Below, one piece after another: positions 33,471-48,600 of a stretch of 64,000 nucleotides of DNA (its first letter is position 1; each line of letters starts with the position of its first letter). Made by a program: the position numbers and the translations under genes. Where the stretch lies: contig CM025849.1 of the NCBI GenBank assembly GCA_003952965.2, positions 29,382,464 to 29,446,463 on the forward strand, read 5' to 3'. The notes under the pieces were generated by a model, which was not told where the DNA came from, made no database searches, and worked only from the letters and a program-made list of their open reading frames with translations. The stretch comes from Morella rubra. Its lineage: Eukaryota > Streptophyta > Magnoliopsida > Fagales > Myricaceae.

Positions 33471-35036
33471 AAAAGATGATATCATAACTCGACTCTCTGA
33501 TCTATCGAGTATATGGGGACTAACTCTCGAGGCGGTGATTGACCAGTAAGAAGTCGGTCGGAAACAACACCTTTGCAAGTTCGAAGTTATGGATTTGAAT
33601 CTTGACATGTTCCACTATCGATTGAGAAATTATATGCCATGCAAATATATTTCAATTTAAGTAGGCGGAGACAAGGACACTAGCACTACCATCCAGCTCT
33701 ATTTTTTACTTGGGTATAGAGACACTAATCCAAACCCGGATGGCATCTTAATTGTCCCTTTTGTTTTGTATATTGTCTCCAGGGTTTGGTTTTGCAGGCA
33801 TTGGAAGTTTAGAACCAGTGTTACAAAACCGACTAGTAGTCTTAACCTACGTGTCCTAATCTGGTGACAGCTTATGTCTGTTTCTGACTGACTCATGCTT
33901 TGAAGAGCCATTCAGATCCATCTCCTCCAAAAGATCCCATCCGAACAAGCGGATTTGTAGATAGGCCCGACCTATTGAAATTTGAACACAACCTATATCC
34001 TAGATGACTAGGTTAGTTTGTCGTGTTGTATTTCAAACCGGACCAATACCAACCTTTGGTAGTCGCAGGTTTTGTTCTATGGTCCGAATTCTAGCTCTTT
34101 AAGTTCTTGTTTACTGATTGGAATAAATATTGCAGCTTCACTGGCCACCGGTATTGCCAGTGTCAGGTTTAACAGGCACTGGCACCGGTGCCCAAAAAAT
34201 AGGTAACGGTGCCTTACTTCACCGTGAGGCAATGACCCAGGCGATAAACGGCCTCGTTTTGAGGGGCTCCGAAATTCTAAAAATTTTGGAGGCCCCTCTT
34301 TTCCTCATTTTTTTCCCTGTTCGCCCTCCTCCAATTTTTGTATGCTCACATTTTAGTCTCCTCATCCGGGGCTCCAGTCCAAATTTACAAATCTCACTCT
34401 TCTTGCTGCTTTGGATTTGTTGCGAATTGCGTTTCGAATTTCTTAACTTTTTGCGATTTGAATCTGATTTGTGTTGGATTTATTGAATTTTTTTTGGTGT
34501 TTTGTGCTGATTTTGTTGTGTTTTGATTTTGGTAGTTTTTTTAAAAAAAATTTGACAAAGGTGGCAGTGACTGCCGAACCACAGTAGCTAGGAATCAGTT
34601 GCCACTCCAAACGAAGTCAGGGACAGTGTACATTCTTGTGTAACAGTGACTATGCAAGTTGTGTCAATAACCGCCACCACCACAGTATATGCATATCTCT
34701 ATTCTTCCCCCAACTTGTTGCGAAGGGGGAGAGAGAGAAAGAAAGAGAAACATGCAATATATCTAAGTGGGGGAGTTGGTCACGTCACCATCGAAATTAT
34801 AGCTATGACCGACAATTTTTTAGAGGCCTCAAGTCAATCAATCCAAACAACAATTAATAACACTAATTAATAACACTGTAGATTGGACCACAAAGTCATG
34901 CTTTCAAAAAAAAGATTCTCCCGGTTGAAAGAAAATCTCTCGGAAGTGAGTACTTGATTAATTCAATACTTTTAAAATTTTTAGATCGTGACACCAATTC
35001 GAGCCCAAAAAGTTTTGTTATTGCACCCTTCACCCT

Positions 35037-35098
35037 GTCAAATGCATCTCCAAACTAAGTTAAGACCGTCAAATGCATCTCCAAACTAAGTTAAGACC
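35037..35098 (+). repeat. 31-bp tandem duplication
   Basis: The unit GTCAAATGCATCTCCAAACT plus AAGTTAAGACC is present twice, head to tail, with perfect identity. No gene context. Confidence 0.9.
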
Positions 35099-37849
35099 GT
35101 TCGTGCCCAATATACAAGCCAGATGCGACGGATTTTCCTTGCAAATAATGTAAAGTTGTTTTGTTTTGTAAGTAATTATTAAAAGAAAGGTGTCTAAAAT
35201 TTTTATAAAAAAAAATTATGATTTTTACTTTTTATTGTGACTTTTATAATTTGTACTCTAAACTATCAAACTTGATATATTGTACTACATATTATTAATA
35301 AGCTTATATTTTACTCTCATGTTACAATTTGATCCTTCGCATTTTTTCGCGTTGCATTTTTATTTAATTTTAACATATAATTCAAAGTGTATATTTATTG
35401 ATAATTTAGTATCCAATTTTTCACTTAAGTTCAATTATAAAAAAAAGCTTAATAGTCTGAAGGTATCAAGTATATTTTTTAAAAAGAAAATTAAGCATTT
35501 CCAGACAATCCCGCAGACAAATATCTACACAGTGAGACAACAAAATCTCCCATCAATAGAGAACTCCATTTGTTTGTTATTTATAGTTCCCCAGCATTAG
35601 TATGAAAGGTCAACAAAATTGGCAGTGGAAAAATAGATGTCAAAAAGTCGATGAATGAAAGCCTCTAGCTCTTCCGTCGAAAAAGCCGAAAGGGCGCATA
35701 TGTTCCACATTGAGCGGCCACCAAAACCTTACCAAAAGAAAGAAAAAAGCCCTTACTATTTCCAAAAAGATGGACCTACACGCATGCAATTAGACTTTCT
35801 CAGAGCCTATTGTATATATTACGGGAAAAAAGGCAGCACAAAGGCTCCTGGTGGTCCACACAGACTGTGCCGAACCTCCGCCAACAATTATCGTAATAAA
35901 AATAGCTTCGAGATTTTAAAGAAGAAAAAGTGAATTATAATACAATTCTTCTCGGAAAGCCTATCACTACTTGCCTTCCAAAGTTGGCCACTCGAAATGA
36001 TTAGGTTCCTCAATTGGAGTACTGCAGACATATATAAAGAATGTGGGAATTCCGCCATTTTCCACGTCCACTGCAGTTTGCCCCCCTGGGCACTTTTATT
36101 GCCATTACTAGCTGATTCAAGAGAATTCATGAGTAGAGCCGAGGACAGTTTAAAATCTGACGTACGAAAAGCGTCATATGACTGGAAATTTTACCAAGTT
36201 ACGCGTTATCAAAATAGTTGATCGATCGAGTGGGGGCCCGTGCTGGCCAATTTTAAGAGGCTGAAATATTTTGACTTCTTTCTGATCCCGTAACTATGGT
36301 CGATTGAAAAAGTAGCTGAATGTTCAGAGTGACAGCTTACCTTCACTCATAGACGAACTGTATTCAATGGATGGAATAACTCAACTCTAGTCGTTAGGGA
36401 GTGCGAGAGTCATACTCCGGCCCCGCAAGCAAATGCTAAACGATACGATATGTTATTTTAAATAGTATAAGGCATTGATGTGATCTTATGCGTTTTGTAC
36501 TATGGATGTACAGATTGTGCTTATTGGAGAAATATAGTGAATTTGGCTGCACTTTAATATCTGTTAACTTACCATGCCGAACCGCAGAAATCTCTAGATT
36601 TTCTCTTACCCTTTCTTTTCGATTTCCATTTATTATTCATCGTAACAACATAGATTGTGCATATAATTATAATGTATTGTGTGTCTATTTCTTTTTCACT
36701 TGCAATGTCTTCGTTAAAAAAAGAAGAGGGAACCCAATTTGTCAATCGCTGTGAAACAGAGGAGCCAAGATGCATGCGTCTTTTGAGAAGACAATGAGGA
36801 AGGGAAAATTTGGTTTTGGATTACGAAAAGTTAATTTTCTATATTTTTACATTGAGAGAAATAATATTTTGCATCCTTCAACTATTATAAAAGATCATAA
36901 GGTATAACTAAAATCGTGAGCCTGCAGTTATGCCTCGCCATAGAAGAACAATGAAAATAAATAGCGAACGCCTGATCATTATAAGCATGGGTCATTGCTT
37001 TATTTTGTCTCATATCTGTTACGGTTTGTTTGGTGATGGAATTCACGCGGTAAACCTAATGTGAAAAATTGACTCTTTAGCTTAAAGAATTTGCTTGCCT
37101 TGCAAGTATTTGTGTTTATGGTGGTGGATGAATATTTTTAGATCATGATCTTGTGTTGGATATGTCTAATAAACAGCTTAAAAAAATGTGGTGTGACAGG
37201 GCAACTGAAATGGAGGGAGGTAGTTTTAGTAAGATTATTATTTATAGTTTTCTGCCTAGATAGTTGTCAGTAGCTGAGATTAGGTTAGCTTCAATTGCTC
37301 TAGATGAGTTTTTTTTTTTTTTTTTCTAAAGCAAAAAAAAATCCATCAATAGTTAACCATCGTGAAGACTTCACCTAGTCTTCTCAATCCCTTTTCGAGT
37401 CTTATTTTAATCATATTGCTTACGTTCATGTTTTTTTTTTAGTGATTTTCTTGTATTTTTTGTATTTTGACTTCCCAAACGTTATTTTTATGTAACCGGG
37501 TTTCCTAAAATTCAACCCTGATTTTGTTGCTGGATGTGGAAACTTATTTTAGTTGATCAATTACAAACAAATTGAATCGTATATAATGAATTCATATACT
37601 TTGAAATCATTTTTTTAGAATATTTAATTTCTTACGGGAATTAAGTAAACTGGCAGCATTCTCTTTTTCTCTTTTGCTTACCAGCAACAAAACAAGAGTC
37701 AACGACAAGAAATATGTAACAAAATCACTTTGCTTCTCTTTTTATGTTTGTCTGGTTTCTATACAAACAAACAGAGACATCAGAAATAAAGGAAGAGACT
37801 GTAAGACATAACCCTTCACCACGCGTGACAAAGACAAGACATCTCTTTT

Positions 37850-37932
37850 CCCTTCTTCTCTTCTTCTTCTCATTCACCTTCCTTCTTCTTCTTCTTTTTT
37901 TTTTTTTTTTCTTCTTCTTCTTCTTTTTGGCG
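37850..37932 (+). repeat. (CTT)n / poly-T pyrimidine tract
   Basis: An almost pure pyrimidine stretch with CTT triplets and a run of about 18 T. The lysine/arginine-rich and phenylalanine-rich ORFs here are products of this low-complexity tract. Confidence 0.9.
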
Positions 37933-38346
37933 AAGGGAACACACATGGCACATCCGCAAAGTAAGCTATTATTTTAACATTTTTTTCTGCAAAGTTGTTT
38001 TATAATTTCAATGATGAGCTGCAGGATAAAATTATATATAATACACGAGACAATAAAATAACAATTCAATGCGCCGGTTACTAATTTTCTAATTATTAGA
38101 TAGCTGAAATATATTTTCCACCTGCTCAGAAAAGAAAAAAGATATCTATAAATATTATTCACCTTTGATTTTTTTTTTCTTCTTATTATTATTTTTTTTC
38201 TGATCTTTACTATTTTCTTAAAACTAGTAAAATGAGAACAACTGAACAAGTGTCCTATTTTAGTGCTCACAGAAATTAAAAAGTTATAATTCTATATGAA
38301 TTGCGTAGAAAGATGTAATAAATATTAAATGTTATAGGGACCACAT

Positions 38347-39810
38347 TGTAACACTCCATCCTGGATAGTGTTAGAAATGTTACTACAAGTACATAAACTA
38401 AATAAAACAGTAAAATCTCAAATTTAGAAAATATTGTTGAACTTTATAAAACTTACATCATCTAAACTTAATGGTAATTTAAAAGAACTTCAAAAATAAA
38501 AGTTAGAAGTTATATTATCTCAAATACTTTAGTGCACCAATGCACTTATTTTAAGGTCCTTTAGGTTAATTTCATCATCTAATTCCCATGGCTTGTAGAC
38601 TCATCTTCTAGCAAATCTGAACATTTAAAATATAAAACAAAAACAAAAAATGAGTAAAAGACATCCTTAATTTTTTTTTTTTTTTTTTAATATAAGTCAA
38701 AGTCAAAGCATCTTCATCTTTAAAGCATACTTTCACATACAAATTATAAACAAAAACTTGAAAACTGTCATCTTTAACCTTTTAGTGGTCAACACACAAT
38801 TACGCCCTGTGGTGTGTGAGGGTACGGTTGGCAAACAGATCCTGACTCTATTCCGAAGTTGCGTCTCAAATATGGACATCATTCGATAAACAGTGATGCA
38901 CTCAAGTGAACCAATTCGCGCGGATCAAACTGAATGATTTCATCTGCACTTTAGCAATGATACCATCGCACATTCAATCATAAGGCCAAAACATTTACAA
39001 ACATTTGCATGAAATCATTCATCCTTTCATCCTTTCTTTGCATAACATTTCATTCATCATCTTACATTTTTTTTTTCTCTGCTTTTGTTCCTTCCATCAT
39101 AATAGAAATCATTCATAATACATACATTAAGCACACACATTAAAATGTTTAAACCCTTGTTCTAATAAAATATTATTTAAGGGTGCATAAAGAAATTATC
39201 AAATATATCATATAACTTAGCAAAATAAGGGCTTAAACCCAAGCTAGGTTATAGGTTTTTCTTAGTTTTTGATAGACTAATTTTTTTTTTTTTTAAAGCT
39301 TTTAATAGACTAACTTCGTATAACCAAGCTTGGGCCTTTTCTTTTGAGTTTTGATGCCATTAAAGGTCTTTTAATCCCTCATTAGGACTCAACAAAAAGA
39401 TCTTGAAAATTAAATCTGAGGCTAAGAAAGAAAAAGACTTGAGTTTAAATCCATTAGGATACTTATCTCCTCAAATTTTTAATTCAAATGCAAGATTTCA
39501 TCTTTATCTCTTCATTTTTAAATTCAAATATAGAATTAGATCTATATTTTTATCTTTTAAATTCAAATACAAGACTAAATCTCTGTCCTTAACATTTAAA
39601 TTCGAAAAACTATTCCACCTTTATCCTTTAAACTTTTAGAATCAAAAACAGATTCGACTTTTATCTCATCACATTTTAGACTCAAAAAATACTCATTAAA
39701 CACATCTGTAGGTACCAACAAACGGGGACTACGAAAATTTAAAATTTAAGAATAACAAATAAAATAAAAAAGACATAAATACTCCTACTATTTGGGTGGA
39801 GTGTTATACA
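38347..39810 (+). mobile_element. Probable gypsy-like solo LTR
   Basis: Begins TGTAACACTCCATCCTGGAT and ends TTTGGGTGGAGTGTTATACA: TG...CA ends plus the inverted ACACTCCA/TGGAGTGTT typical of gypsy LTR termini, 1464 bp apart. At 39430-39690 it holds four or five degenerate tandem copies of a roughly 50-bp unit (TTTAAATTCAAATACAAGA...TTTATCT). No target duplication or internal coding region, so this is a probable old solo LTR. Confidence 0.5.
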
Positions 39811-42680
39811 GTGCCCGAAATTTTACAAGAACAACATCGAATATCGTAAGATTTGTATCTATTTGTCCACTAATGACACTGTCAATTCAAGAAGAAAATT
39901 ATCCATTAATTACACTGTCAATTCAAGCAGAATATTATAGATGATGCGAGTACCTCAAACCCACTAGGATATCATATTCTTAGCTACATGATATAACTGG
40001 TCAACCATCAACTTTCCCTCTTCTCATTTTACACTCAAACAACCAACTCAGCATAGAAAAAAGAAAGCTTTTTCCTGTCCTTTCGCCAGTCATTTGGAAT
40101 TTTTTCTAACCTTCTTTCTTATCTTTTATGCCCACCGAGAGGCAGAAGACCCAGCGAATAAAGTGGGAGAAGACAATTATTTAATTATTTGAGCAACCTT
40201 TGGCTCCAGTCGCTTGTGGTCGGTCTATTCGTATGGGATCCAGATCAAACATTCCCTAAATTAGCTAACCTGCCTATTTCAAGGAACCCCATTGTCTCAC
40301 CGAAAAAAAAAGAATTCCTTCATATACGTCAAGTATATAAAGATGATATCACTCTAAGCCGTAAGAATATTATTGTTAATCTTTTTCCATACATTATACG
40401 TTGTGTAATGTAGAAAGTCAAAAGTATTCCAAAGCATAATATTCCATACCCTTTGCGAAAAAAACTAAATAAATAAAAGAGAACATGATGATGATCCAAT
40501 TTTTAGTACCATGTAACGTGCATTTGATGTAGAAATTATTTTCTTTTAATTACTATCTAATAAATAAAAAGGGTAATAAAGTCTCTTACATATGAGGATG
40601 ACAGATATTACGAAAAAAACACTTTGATGGTGGAAAACGTACATAAGTTTAAGGGAATAAGCTGGCTGACTTTTGTATACTATCGACAAGTGTGGAGACA
40701 TAATATAGTGACCCCCTAGATATATAATATAATAGGGGAAGAAAATAAGTTTTTAACAGAAAAGCTCTCATGGGCTAAAAATGAATATAGTGGGTTGTCC
40801 ATTCTTTAGAATTCTTTGTAATCCATGTAAATTTGTTGTATACATCTTTTTGTTCATAAAAATATTTCACCTAATTTTTTTTTTGTTAATATACATTTCG
40901 CTCTCTGATTATTGGGTTCGGACACTTTACATTCTAGATTACTAATTTCATTACATTTCGCACGTCAACTATTAATCATTTGCACTTTGCACTATTTACA
41001 GTTTACAGTTTACACTCTCATACAGAATATATTATAAAAAAAATCATGTGAACCAAAATTACAATTTGTGTGCACTCTGCACAAAATATAATTATAAAAA
41101 AATTATGTAAATAAAAAAGTAATTTTCGTCCAAATTGAGGAGCAAAAAAAAAAAAATGTATTTTATCCTCTCTCTTTTTTTTAACCTGAAAAACAATACA
41201 TACAAGGTCCATCGTCTATGTATTGTATACAATACTAGTGTAAGAGTACATCTCGAACACTTTGATGTGTTTGACATTCTAAGCCCATATGAGTTAGGAA
41301 ATACCAAACTTTGATCAGTAACATTGACAAACATACCCGCTTACCAGTCAAGATGACATTTGTTACCATCCAATGAAGCATATAAGGCATTATTCTCTTA
41401 GTATTTTAATTATCTATAGAACTTATGGTTAAAAAATTTATAAAATGTAATAATCTAATTATTTAATTTGAATATTTGAATTGGACCTACCATCTTGGGA
41501 GTATTGATACTATTATTGGCTAGGCTACAGACAAGATACATACTCTGTATCGATTGACAATGAAACCATTATCAGTAACTTATAAGTATATAAAAATTTT
41601 TTTTATGAAAAAAGAAATACATTCATGAATTGGATGTAAAATACTTTTCAAAATTTTTGGAGAGAATCGAGCAGTGATGGTCTTTGGAAGAAAAATAAAT
41701 AATTTTATATCCCGAAGGGGAATAGCCTCGTATTTAATTATTTGTTTTCCAAAGATTTTACTCTTAGATAGAGCCCTCTATTTCTTTTAAAAAAAAGATT
41801 AGACACATCAAAAGAAGAAAACAAGTAAAATGTTGGATAACTTATGTATTTTAGAGAATGCTTCTTATCACATTTGAGCAAATGCCATTTAATAATGTAA
41901 TTGGGAGCTTGTATTTTTTGGATAAGGTAATTTATTTCAAAAGTTTTTTCTTTTATGGATATTTGGATATTGCTCTATGTTGTTCATACTGCCATATTTC
42001 AATATGCCCCTTTGAAATTAAATAAATAAAGCAAAAATGGAGTAGTCCAAAGTCCAATCCATCACGTATCACAAGTGCTCGAACGGACCCATCAGAATAT
42101 TGGCCCCAATAGTTGCAATAAGCTGACATGGCTCCGTTTTATTGGTGAATCTCCAGAGCTTTACAAACCTGGACTGTATATCTCAGCCCAGCTTAAAAAT
42201 CTTTACTAAAAATAAAAATAAAAAATTGGATAAATTAATATATAGTCTGCTTCTTGTTTTCGTCATTGATATCAGCCTGGGGCCCTGGAATGCGAAAGAA
42301 GCAAACAGGAAAATGGTTTTGCATAAATTTTGCTATCACTTTCCAAAATTCAACGGCTGGAAACACTGTCACGTATAATTTGCGAAACTCCAACAGCCGA
42401 ATGTCAATCAATCATCTTTAGATAAAAGTTCTGTTTCGCCGTCATTTTCGTCCACGTTTCATCGCGATCCTTGCTTCGGACTCAACACTAACTAAAACTC
42501 AGACGCGTGCATTTTGTTATTTAAGCGTTTCAGGCCCTGTGAAGCGCCCACAGAAGCTCAGAACTGGAGCTTCTGCAATTGGGTTCCTGAATTTTTGCTT
42601 ATACTCCGGATTGGGTTTCTGACGAATATCTCTTCTTCGGTTGCTTTGGACTTGTTTGTTCTGTGGAGGAGTATAAGAAA
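39811..42680. other. Intergenic, 5' flank of SLC35F gene
   Basis: No gene seen; AT-rich. The last 250 bases before 42681 are more GC-balanced and probably hold the promoter and 5' UTR of the SLC35F gene; a weak TATA-like TTATTTAAG lies near 42519. Confidence 0.45.
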
Positions 42681-45600
42681 ATGATGAACTTCAAGGAGTT
42701 TTGGACCAAGAAGACATTAATAGGTCTTGGGTTGGGACAGGTTCTCTCACTTTTGATCACTGCCACTGGCTTCGCATCTAATGACCTCGCCAAAAGAGGT
42801 ACGGTTGTCTTCGCGTACGTTAAATCTTCTGCTTTTTGCTGTCTCAGCCCGAAATTAAGTTCTATCCCACTGGACTATTGGTCGTATAATTCGTAGGGAT
42901 GGCAGGGTCATTATGTTCGTGATGACTGGCACCGCAAAGAGTAATCTTTAATAAGTTATTCCAATTTAAGTATATTTCCGTAGTAGTATTGATGAAGGCG
43001 TTTTTTCAACATGAACTATATATATAATATGGCGTTATTTGAAATATATGTTTTTCCGATCAACTTTCGGTGTGGTTTGGTTCAGTTCAGTTCAAGCTGT
43101 TCTGTTTAAGCGCACGCATCATGCACATATATGTTTATGTATGAATCTTGGCACTCCACCAATAAAATGAGAGGAAAAAACACGAAGGAGAAAGGGAAAT
43201 AATTTCTTTATGCGTACAGGTTTCTGGTGTATATCATAGGATAACACATTGTTCACTATCTTTTCATGTATTTAGTCTTTGATAATTGTGACTGTTTAGA
43301 AGCGCACTTCATTCTTTTAATTGTTTATTGTCCCGTTTTATAGGAATTAATGCCCCAACTTCTCAGTCATTTCTTAACTATGTGCTCTTGGCAATTGTCT
43401 ATGGAGGCATTATGCTTCACCGGAAGAAACCACTCAAGGTTGTCCTCTATGCGTTAATTTTTGTTCACTATCCTTTTTATGCAGGATTTTCTGAAACAAC
43501 TTGGATTGATATTTGATTGTTAATACGTGAAGTTTAAAGAGTAAGATTGATGAGTAATAGGGAAGCAATATACCAGGATATGTGTAGCCAGGAAGAAATG
43601 CGCAGATGACTTATTGAACAGTGCAAGATGTTTACCCTCGAGAGGGTTACACATCTGTCTTGATTCTGCTCTAAAAAGGATTATATATAACCTTGAATAT
43701 TTTTTATGGGTTGAATGTAAATCATAGACCAGAGGCTGTGACCGCTGAAAAGGACATTTACTAGAACCAATTATTAAAGGATTTCATCACTAGTCAACCA
43801 AAACCACCGCCCTAGGCCTTCCAGATCATGTTATGTTTAGAAGCAGATAACCCTTCTTGGTGATGATTGCCTAGACAATTGCAAAAACTATGAATATCAA
43901 GAATCATAAACTTGTCTATTCCATGTGTGTTCTCTTCAGCAATTACAAATGGAATCAGTCATGGCAATCAAGGTCTGGCGAGGGATAGAATCGGTAGACA
44001 AGACTGCAAAAAGAACCTTTGTGCTACTGTCCGAACGAGGAGACAGAGAGTGGTGAGAGCTAATAGCATAGACTCAAATTTGGGCGGGTTTTTAATGGAA
44101 TCTTGATTCTTGTATTTAAATTAAAATGCCCGCAAATTTGTCCGAAATTTCTAAAATTTGAGCCCTGCTCGTGGAGCAGCTCTTTTGAGCACTAAGTAAT
44201 GAAATTGTCATGGTAAATCTTTGGAACTTTTAGTAAATTTTTGAGGTGGATGAGTAGAAAAAATCCTGATTAACTACAACTGGAGGGGATGCGGTATGCG
44301 GAAGTGACCTAGGTTGAGGACAGGATCGGTCCCCATGAGATGTGTTGGTTAAAGATAGGAAAAATCCCAATAGTCTATTAGTTAGGGCTCCTTTCATGGT
44401 TGTCTTCTCGTACATCTTATGTCAGATATTCAAAGGCTAGGAACTTTATCTCTTTGCATTTTTAATATTGTGTATTTATATAATTCCTGCAGGCAAAATG
44501 GTATTACTACTTACCTCTTGGATTGGTAGATGTGGAAGCCAATTTTATTGGTAAGAACACCTATATTGATCTATCTTTCAGGCGTATTTAGTGTGATGCT
44601 GTGTATTGTATGTGTACTCTTCACTTTAATTTTCAATTTAACTTATGATGTCTATTCAATCTTAAGGATGTAACCTATGACAGAGCGGAACTGCTTTTAT
44701 CTAACATCAATAGACAAAATGATATTGTTCCATTTCTCCATAGCTTCATCTTCTTTTCAGTCTAATAATCTGAATTGCTGGTGAATATGATCTTTGGAAT
44801 CTGGTTTCTGCACATTTTTTATGCTTACTTGCAGAATGTGATTTTGAAACTTATATCAGAAAGTGTACGGTAGTTCAACTAGAAGCACATCTCAGAGGGC
44901 TAACCACACACATCTTTACAGCAAATCTCCATCACTGTATAAATAATGCTATCTAAGCATCTTATGTAGCCACATGTTTGCATGCATACTTCCATGGACA
45001 TCACTCTTTGCATTTTAAGCTTCACTCCTGACATCACCTATTCTTGATGTTTTATGGCGTTCTGCCTTCATTTCCAAGGATGTATACATCTGTATAAAAG
45101 AACATGAAATAAAACAGGTTGAATTAGCATATAATGTTGAGTCGCCCTTTATTCTAAAAGCTTAAGCTGAAAGAAATAATTGGATTAACGATTTTTTCTT
45201 TTAATACTTCCCCTCTCATGTCCAAACTCTCATATAATAAAGGAACTCACACGTAGAATATTTAATTGAAATAGGGGTTAAGGAGTGGAGTTGAGGATGG
45301 AACTTATAGTTTCTACTTTGATACCATATTAAGTAATCATTTATCCCTGAAGTGTAACTGATAGGAAAGAACAAAAATTTAAGGGAAAAATTACTTTGTA
45401 CCCTACGACTAGGGAACCCATGTCACTTTGAGGTCCAAACTCCCTAGTTCATCATAATGAGCTTTGAGTTATCAAAATACATCAATGTGTGCCTGTAATA
45501 GGTTTTGACCGTCAAAATTGTACCTCGCGTAAAAGGAAACTAAACCTAAATTTGACATAGTAGGTGTATTTTTACATACCAAAAACCTTGTTCAGTTTGG

Positions 45601-48600
45601 TTTTGAATCAATTTTTGACAATATAAATTCACCTTTTTAAAGTTGATTTGAGTATATGCAATTTTTCTAGACTACATAGATCATACTGAGCTTTTGACAC
45701 AAATGTACATGAGTCTAAATACAGATGAATAAGTAACTACATATGTGAGAGTACGTCATAAAAATCAAGTGCAATTTAGACTGCATACTATAATTTGATG
45801 AAAAGATGAATTTACAAATGACACAAAAAAGCAATGCAAAGAAGAAGAAAGCTTAAGCTTTTTTTGTCTTTTTTTTTTCCATAAGGTTTTTCTTTTCTTG
45901 TTTTCTTTGGGATGAGGGGAGTTGGCTGACATTGCCAATAGAAAGTCACACGGTCAGGAGTGAGTCCATATGGTAAAGCAGTATATTTATGGCTTCCAAT
46001 TTACAGATCAGCTTAAAAAGTAGATAAAGTAGGTAATTGTCCAATTATCAAATTTGACTACACTTAGAACCCAAATAATTTTGTTGATGGATGATACTGT
46101 CAAGCTTAACAACGTATTGCGGTGAATCATCTAGAAATTAATTTCCTTCCCCAGAAAAAAATACATAAACAAGAAACAAAAGATGGAATTTTGACCAAGA
46201 AAAAAAAAAAAGGTGGAATTTTGAAGTGGAAATTGTTATTGTTAGTCTCTTTTTCATTTTTGTTATAAGTAAACGTAGGCTTTTCGTAACTGTAACTGAT
46301 GGATTTCATTTGATCTGCAGTGGTGAAGGCCTATCAGTACACATCACTGACAAGCGTCATGCTTCTTGATTGTTGGTCGATACCATCTGTTATGGTTCTT
46401 ACATGGATTTTCTTGAAAACAAAATACAGATTCAAAAAGGTATTTGGTGTAATTGTTTGTGTTGCTGGCCTTGTCATCGTTGTTTTTTCGGATGTTCATG
46501 CTGGTGATCGAGCAGGTAAAAATCATCAGGTGTATAATCTATTTGATTTTTAGCTTTGTCCTCAAATTTTTACCTGGTAGTGATCGAGTCATACATGTAG
46601 ACTTCCCGTTTAAGTTAGTTTTAATATATTTTATGTCCATATTATTAACTCATTATCTTATGTCATGTCCAAAATTATGGCTTGTAGGAGGGAGCAACCC
46701 CCTTAAAGGAGATATGCTTGTTATTGCTGGTTCTACTCTTTATGCTGTCAGTAATGTCAGTGAGGTAAGTTAATTTGGACCTTTTTCCAATCCCAGGCAT
46801 TCTGAAACCATCCATTTGTTGTGAACATGATGGTGGAGAATGTTGTTATATATATATTTTCTATTGGACTTTTCCTCCTCCATTCTGTTTCCTTGTTCTA
46901 TCCCTTCCATGGTTTTGTCTCTAGGAGCCCTAAAACTGTGCTTTTCTCTTCCCTTTTTATTGGCAGTATGCTCATTTGGAAGTTCTTTAGCATGAGAATG
47001 AAATACCGTGAGAGGATTGAATTGTACTTAATGCTTACTATTTTATGTACTAGTTAGACTGATTCTTTCTCTCCCCTACCCACACACAGACGCGTGTTCT
47101 TTTGTTCGGATTTTGTTCCAGTGTTTGTACGAGATCTTCCTTACTAGACGGTTAAAGATTTGCTTTTATGGTTAATAGGAAAAGAGCATTTGATTTTATT
47201 TCCAAGTTAGTTTGGCACCACCACCTGGTGGAGGCTCAAAGGATTACTAATGTATGGTTGTTTTTTTTTTTAACTTTTAGTAATGGTTAGGTAACATTTT
47301 TCTCAGTGAAGCCTTGATTTTCCATTCAATGCAGGAATTTCTTGTGAAGAATGCAGATAGAGTTGAACTAATGGCAATGCTGGGGTTTATTGGTGCCATC
47401 ATTAGTGCCATCCAAATGTATCCTTGATTTCAGAGCTAAGAACTAATTAGTATAGGAGGTTATAAGTTCTTGTATTGATGGACTTTTGTGATTACTTGAA
47501 GTGACCATATTGATGGACATACATATTTATTTATCAGGTCAAATGAATTTAATTGCGCACTAATTCCACTGCACTTGAGTTTTATATGTTGCAAACACAA
47601 AGAAACTATTCAATACCATTGTAGCTTGTTTATAGGTGATTCTGTTTTAAAGTTTTGGTCCTTGAATGATTTCTGTAGAAGCATTCTTGAGCGCAGTGAG
47701 CTCAGATCTATTCACTGGACAGCTGGAGCAGTAAGTCTCTCTCTTTGCCCCCTCCATTCACCCACCCACTCACCCACGCACTTTCAGTGGCTTCTAGATG
47801 TCTTATATTTATGACCACAGAAACGAGAACAAAATTAATATTAGCTCTCCCAACTAGTGCTGCACTTGGTTTTGGAAAATGGAAAAACTTACTCAACTAA
47901 GCCTCTGATAGTGGTGATTGGTTTGGCTGAATAGAGACTGGTGTTTCTTGCAGCATTGGCTTTGCATAAAATGATCTGTCTTACAGTTTTCTTTTCTTCA
48001 TTCCTCTTCTCTCACCAACTGAATGGAGTGGATTTTTGGTTCAAGGTCTCTCCTATTTGATATTTCCTTTACTATTCCTGCACGGGACTTGCATTCCCAC
48101 TCAATTTTGGTTGCTCCAGATAATATTCCAATAAGCAATTTTGAAGAAGTCTCCCTCTCATGCACTCTCTCCCCTGGCCCCTCCCTCCCAAACTGCTGAA
48201 TTTTAACATTTGCACACGTCAGGGAATCCATTCAAGATTTCAAATTTATTCAATAGGTAGATAGTTAAATTAAAAAGAGTTCTTACCGTTTAGGTTTTCC
48301 CAGCACATCTACAGGTTAATTGATTTGCCGATACTTTGTCTGTATATAGAAATGCAACCATTATTATTGACTATCAATTGATCTGACTTTGTTTTGTTCA
48401 TGTTCTTGTGTCAGGCATTTCCTTTTGTTGGATTTTCATTGGCAATGTTTCTCTTTTACTCATTAGTCCCAATCTTGCTTAAGGTATGGGTTCAACCATC
48501 CAAGACTTGTATCTTTGATTATGTAGTTATTCCCTACTAATAGGTGTTATAGAGCCTAAAGAGGGAATGAAGAGTCATTGAAGCCTGAAGGACAATGACT

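Larger units (their letters stand above)
32491..38346. other. Long intergenic region, no gene seen
   Basis: AT-rich DNA with many short ORFs and none recognisable. Contents seen: a degenerate MITE (33291-33470), a 31-bp tandem duplication (35037-35098), a (CTT)n tract (37850-37930) and homopolymer runs. Candidate ORFs at 34130-34486 (118 aa) and 35655-35933 (92 aa) lack domains, conserved motifs or splice context. Confidence 0.5.

Noticed and set aside
34130..34486. 118-residue ORF in the intergenic region
   Set aside because: No domain, no homologue recognised, low-complexity hydrophobic tail, no splice or promoter context.
37725..37977. Lysine/arginine-rich and phenylalanine-rich ORFs
   Set aside because: Products of a (CTT)n/poly-T tract.
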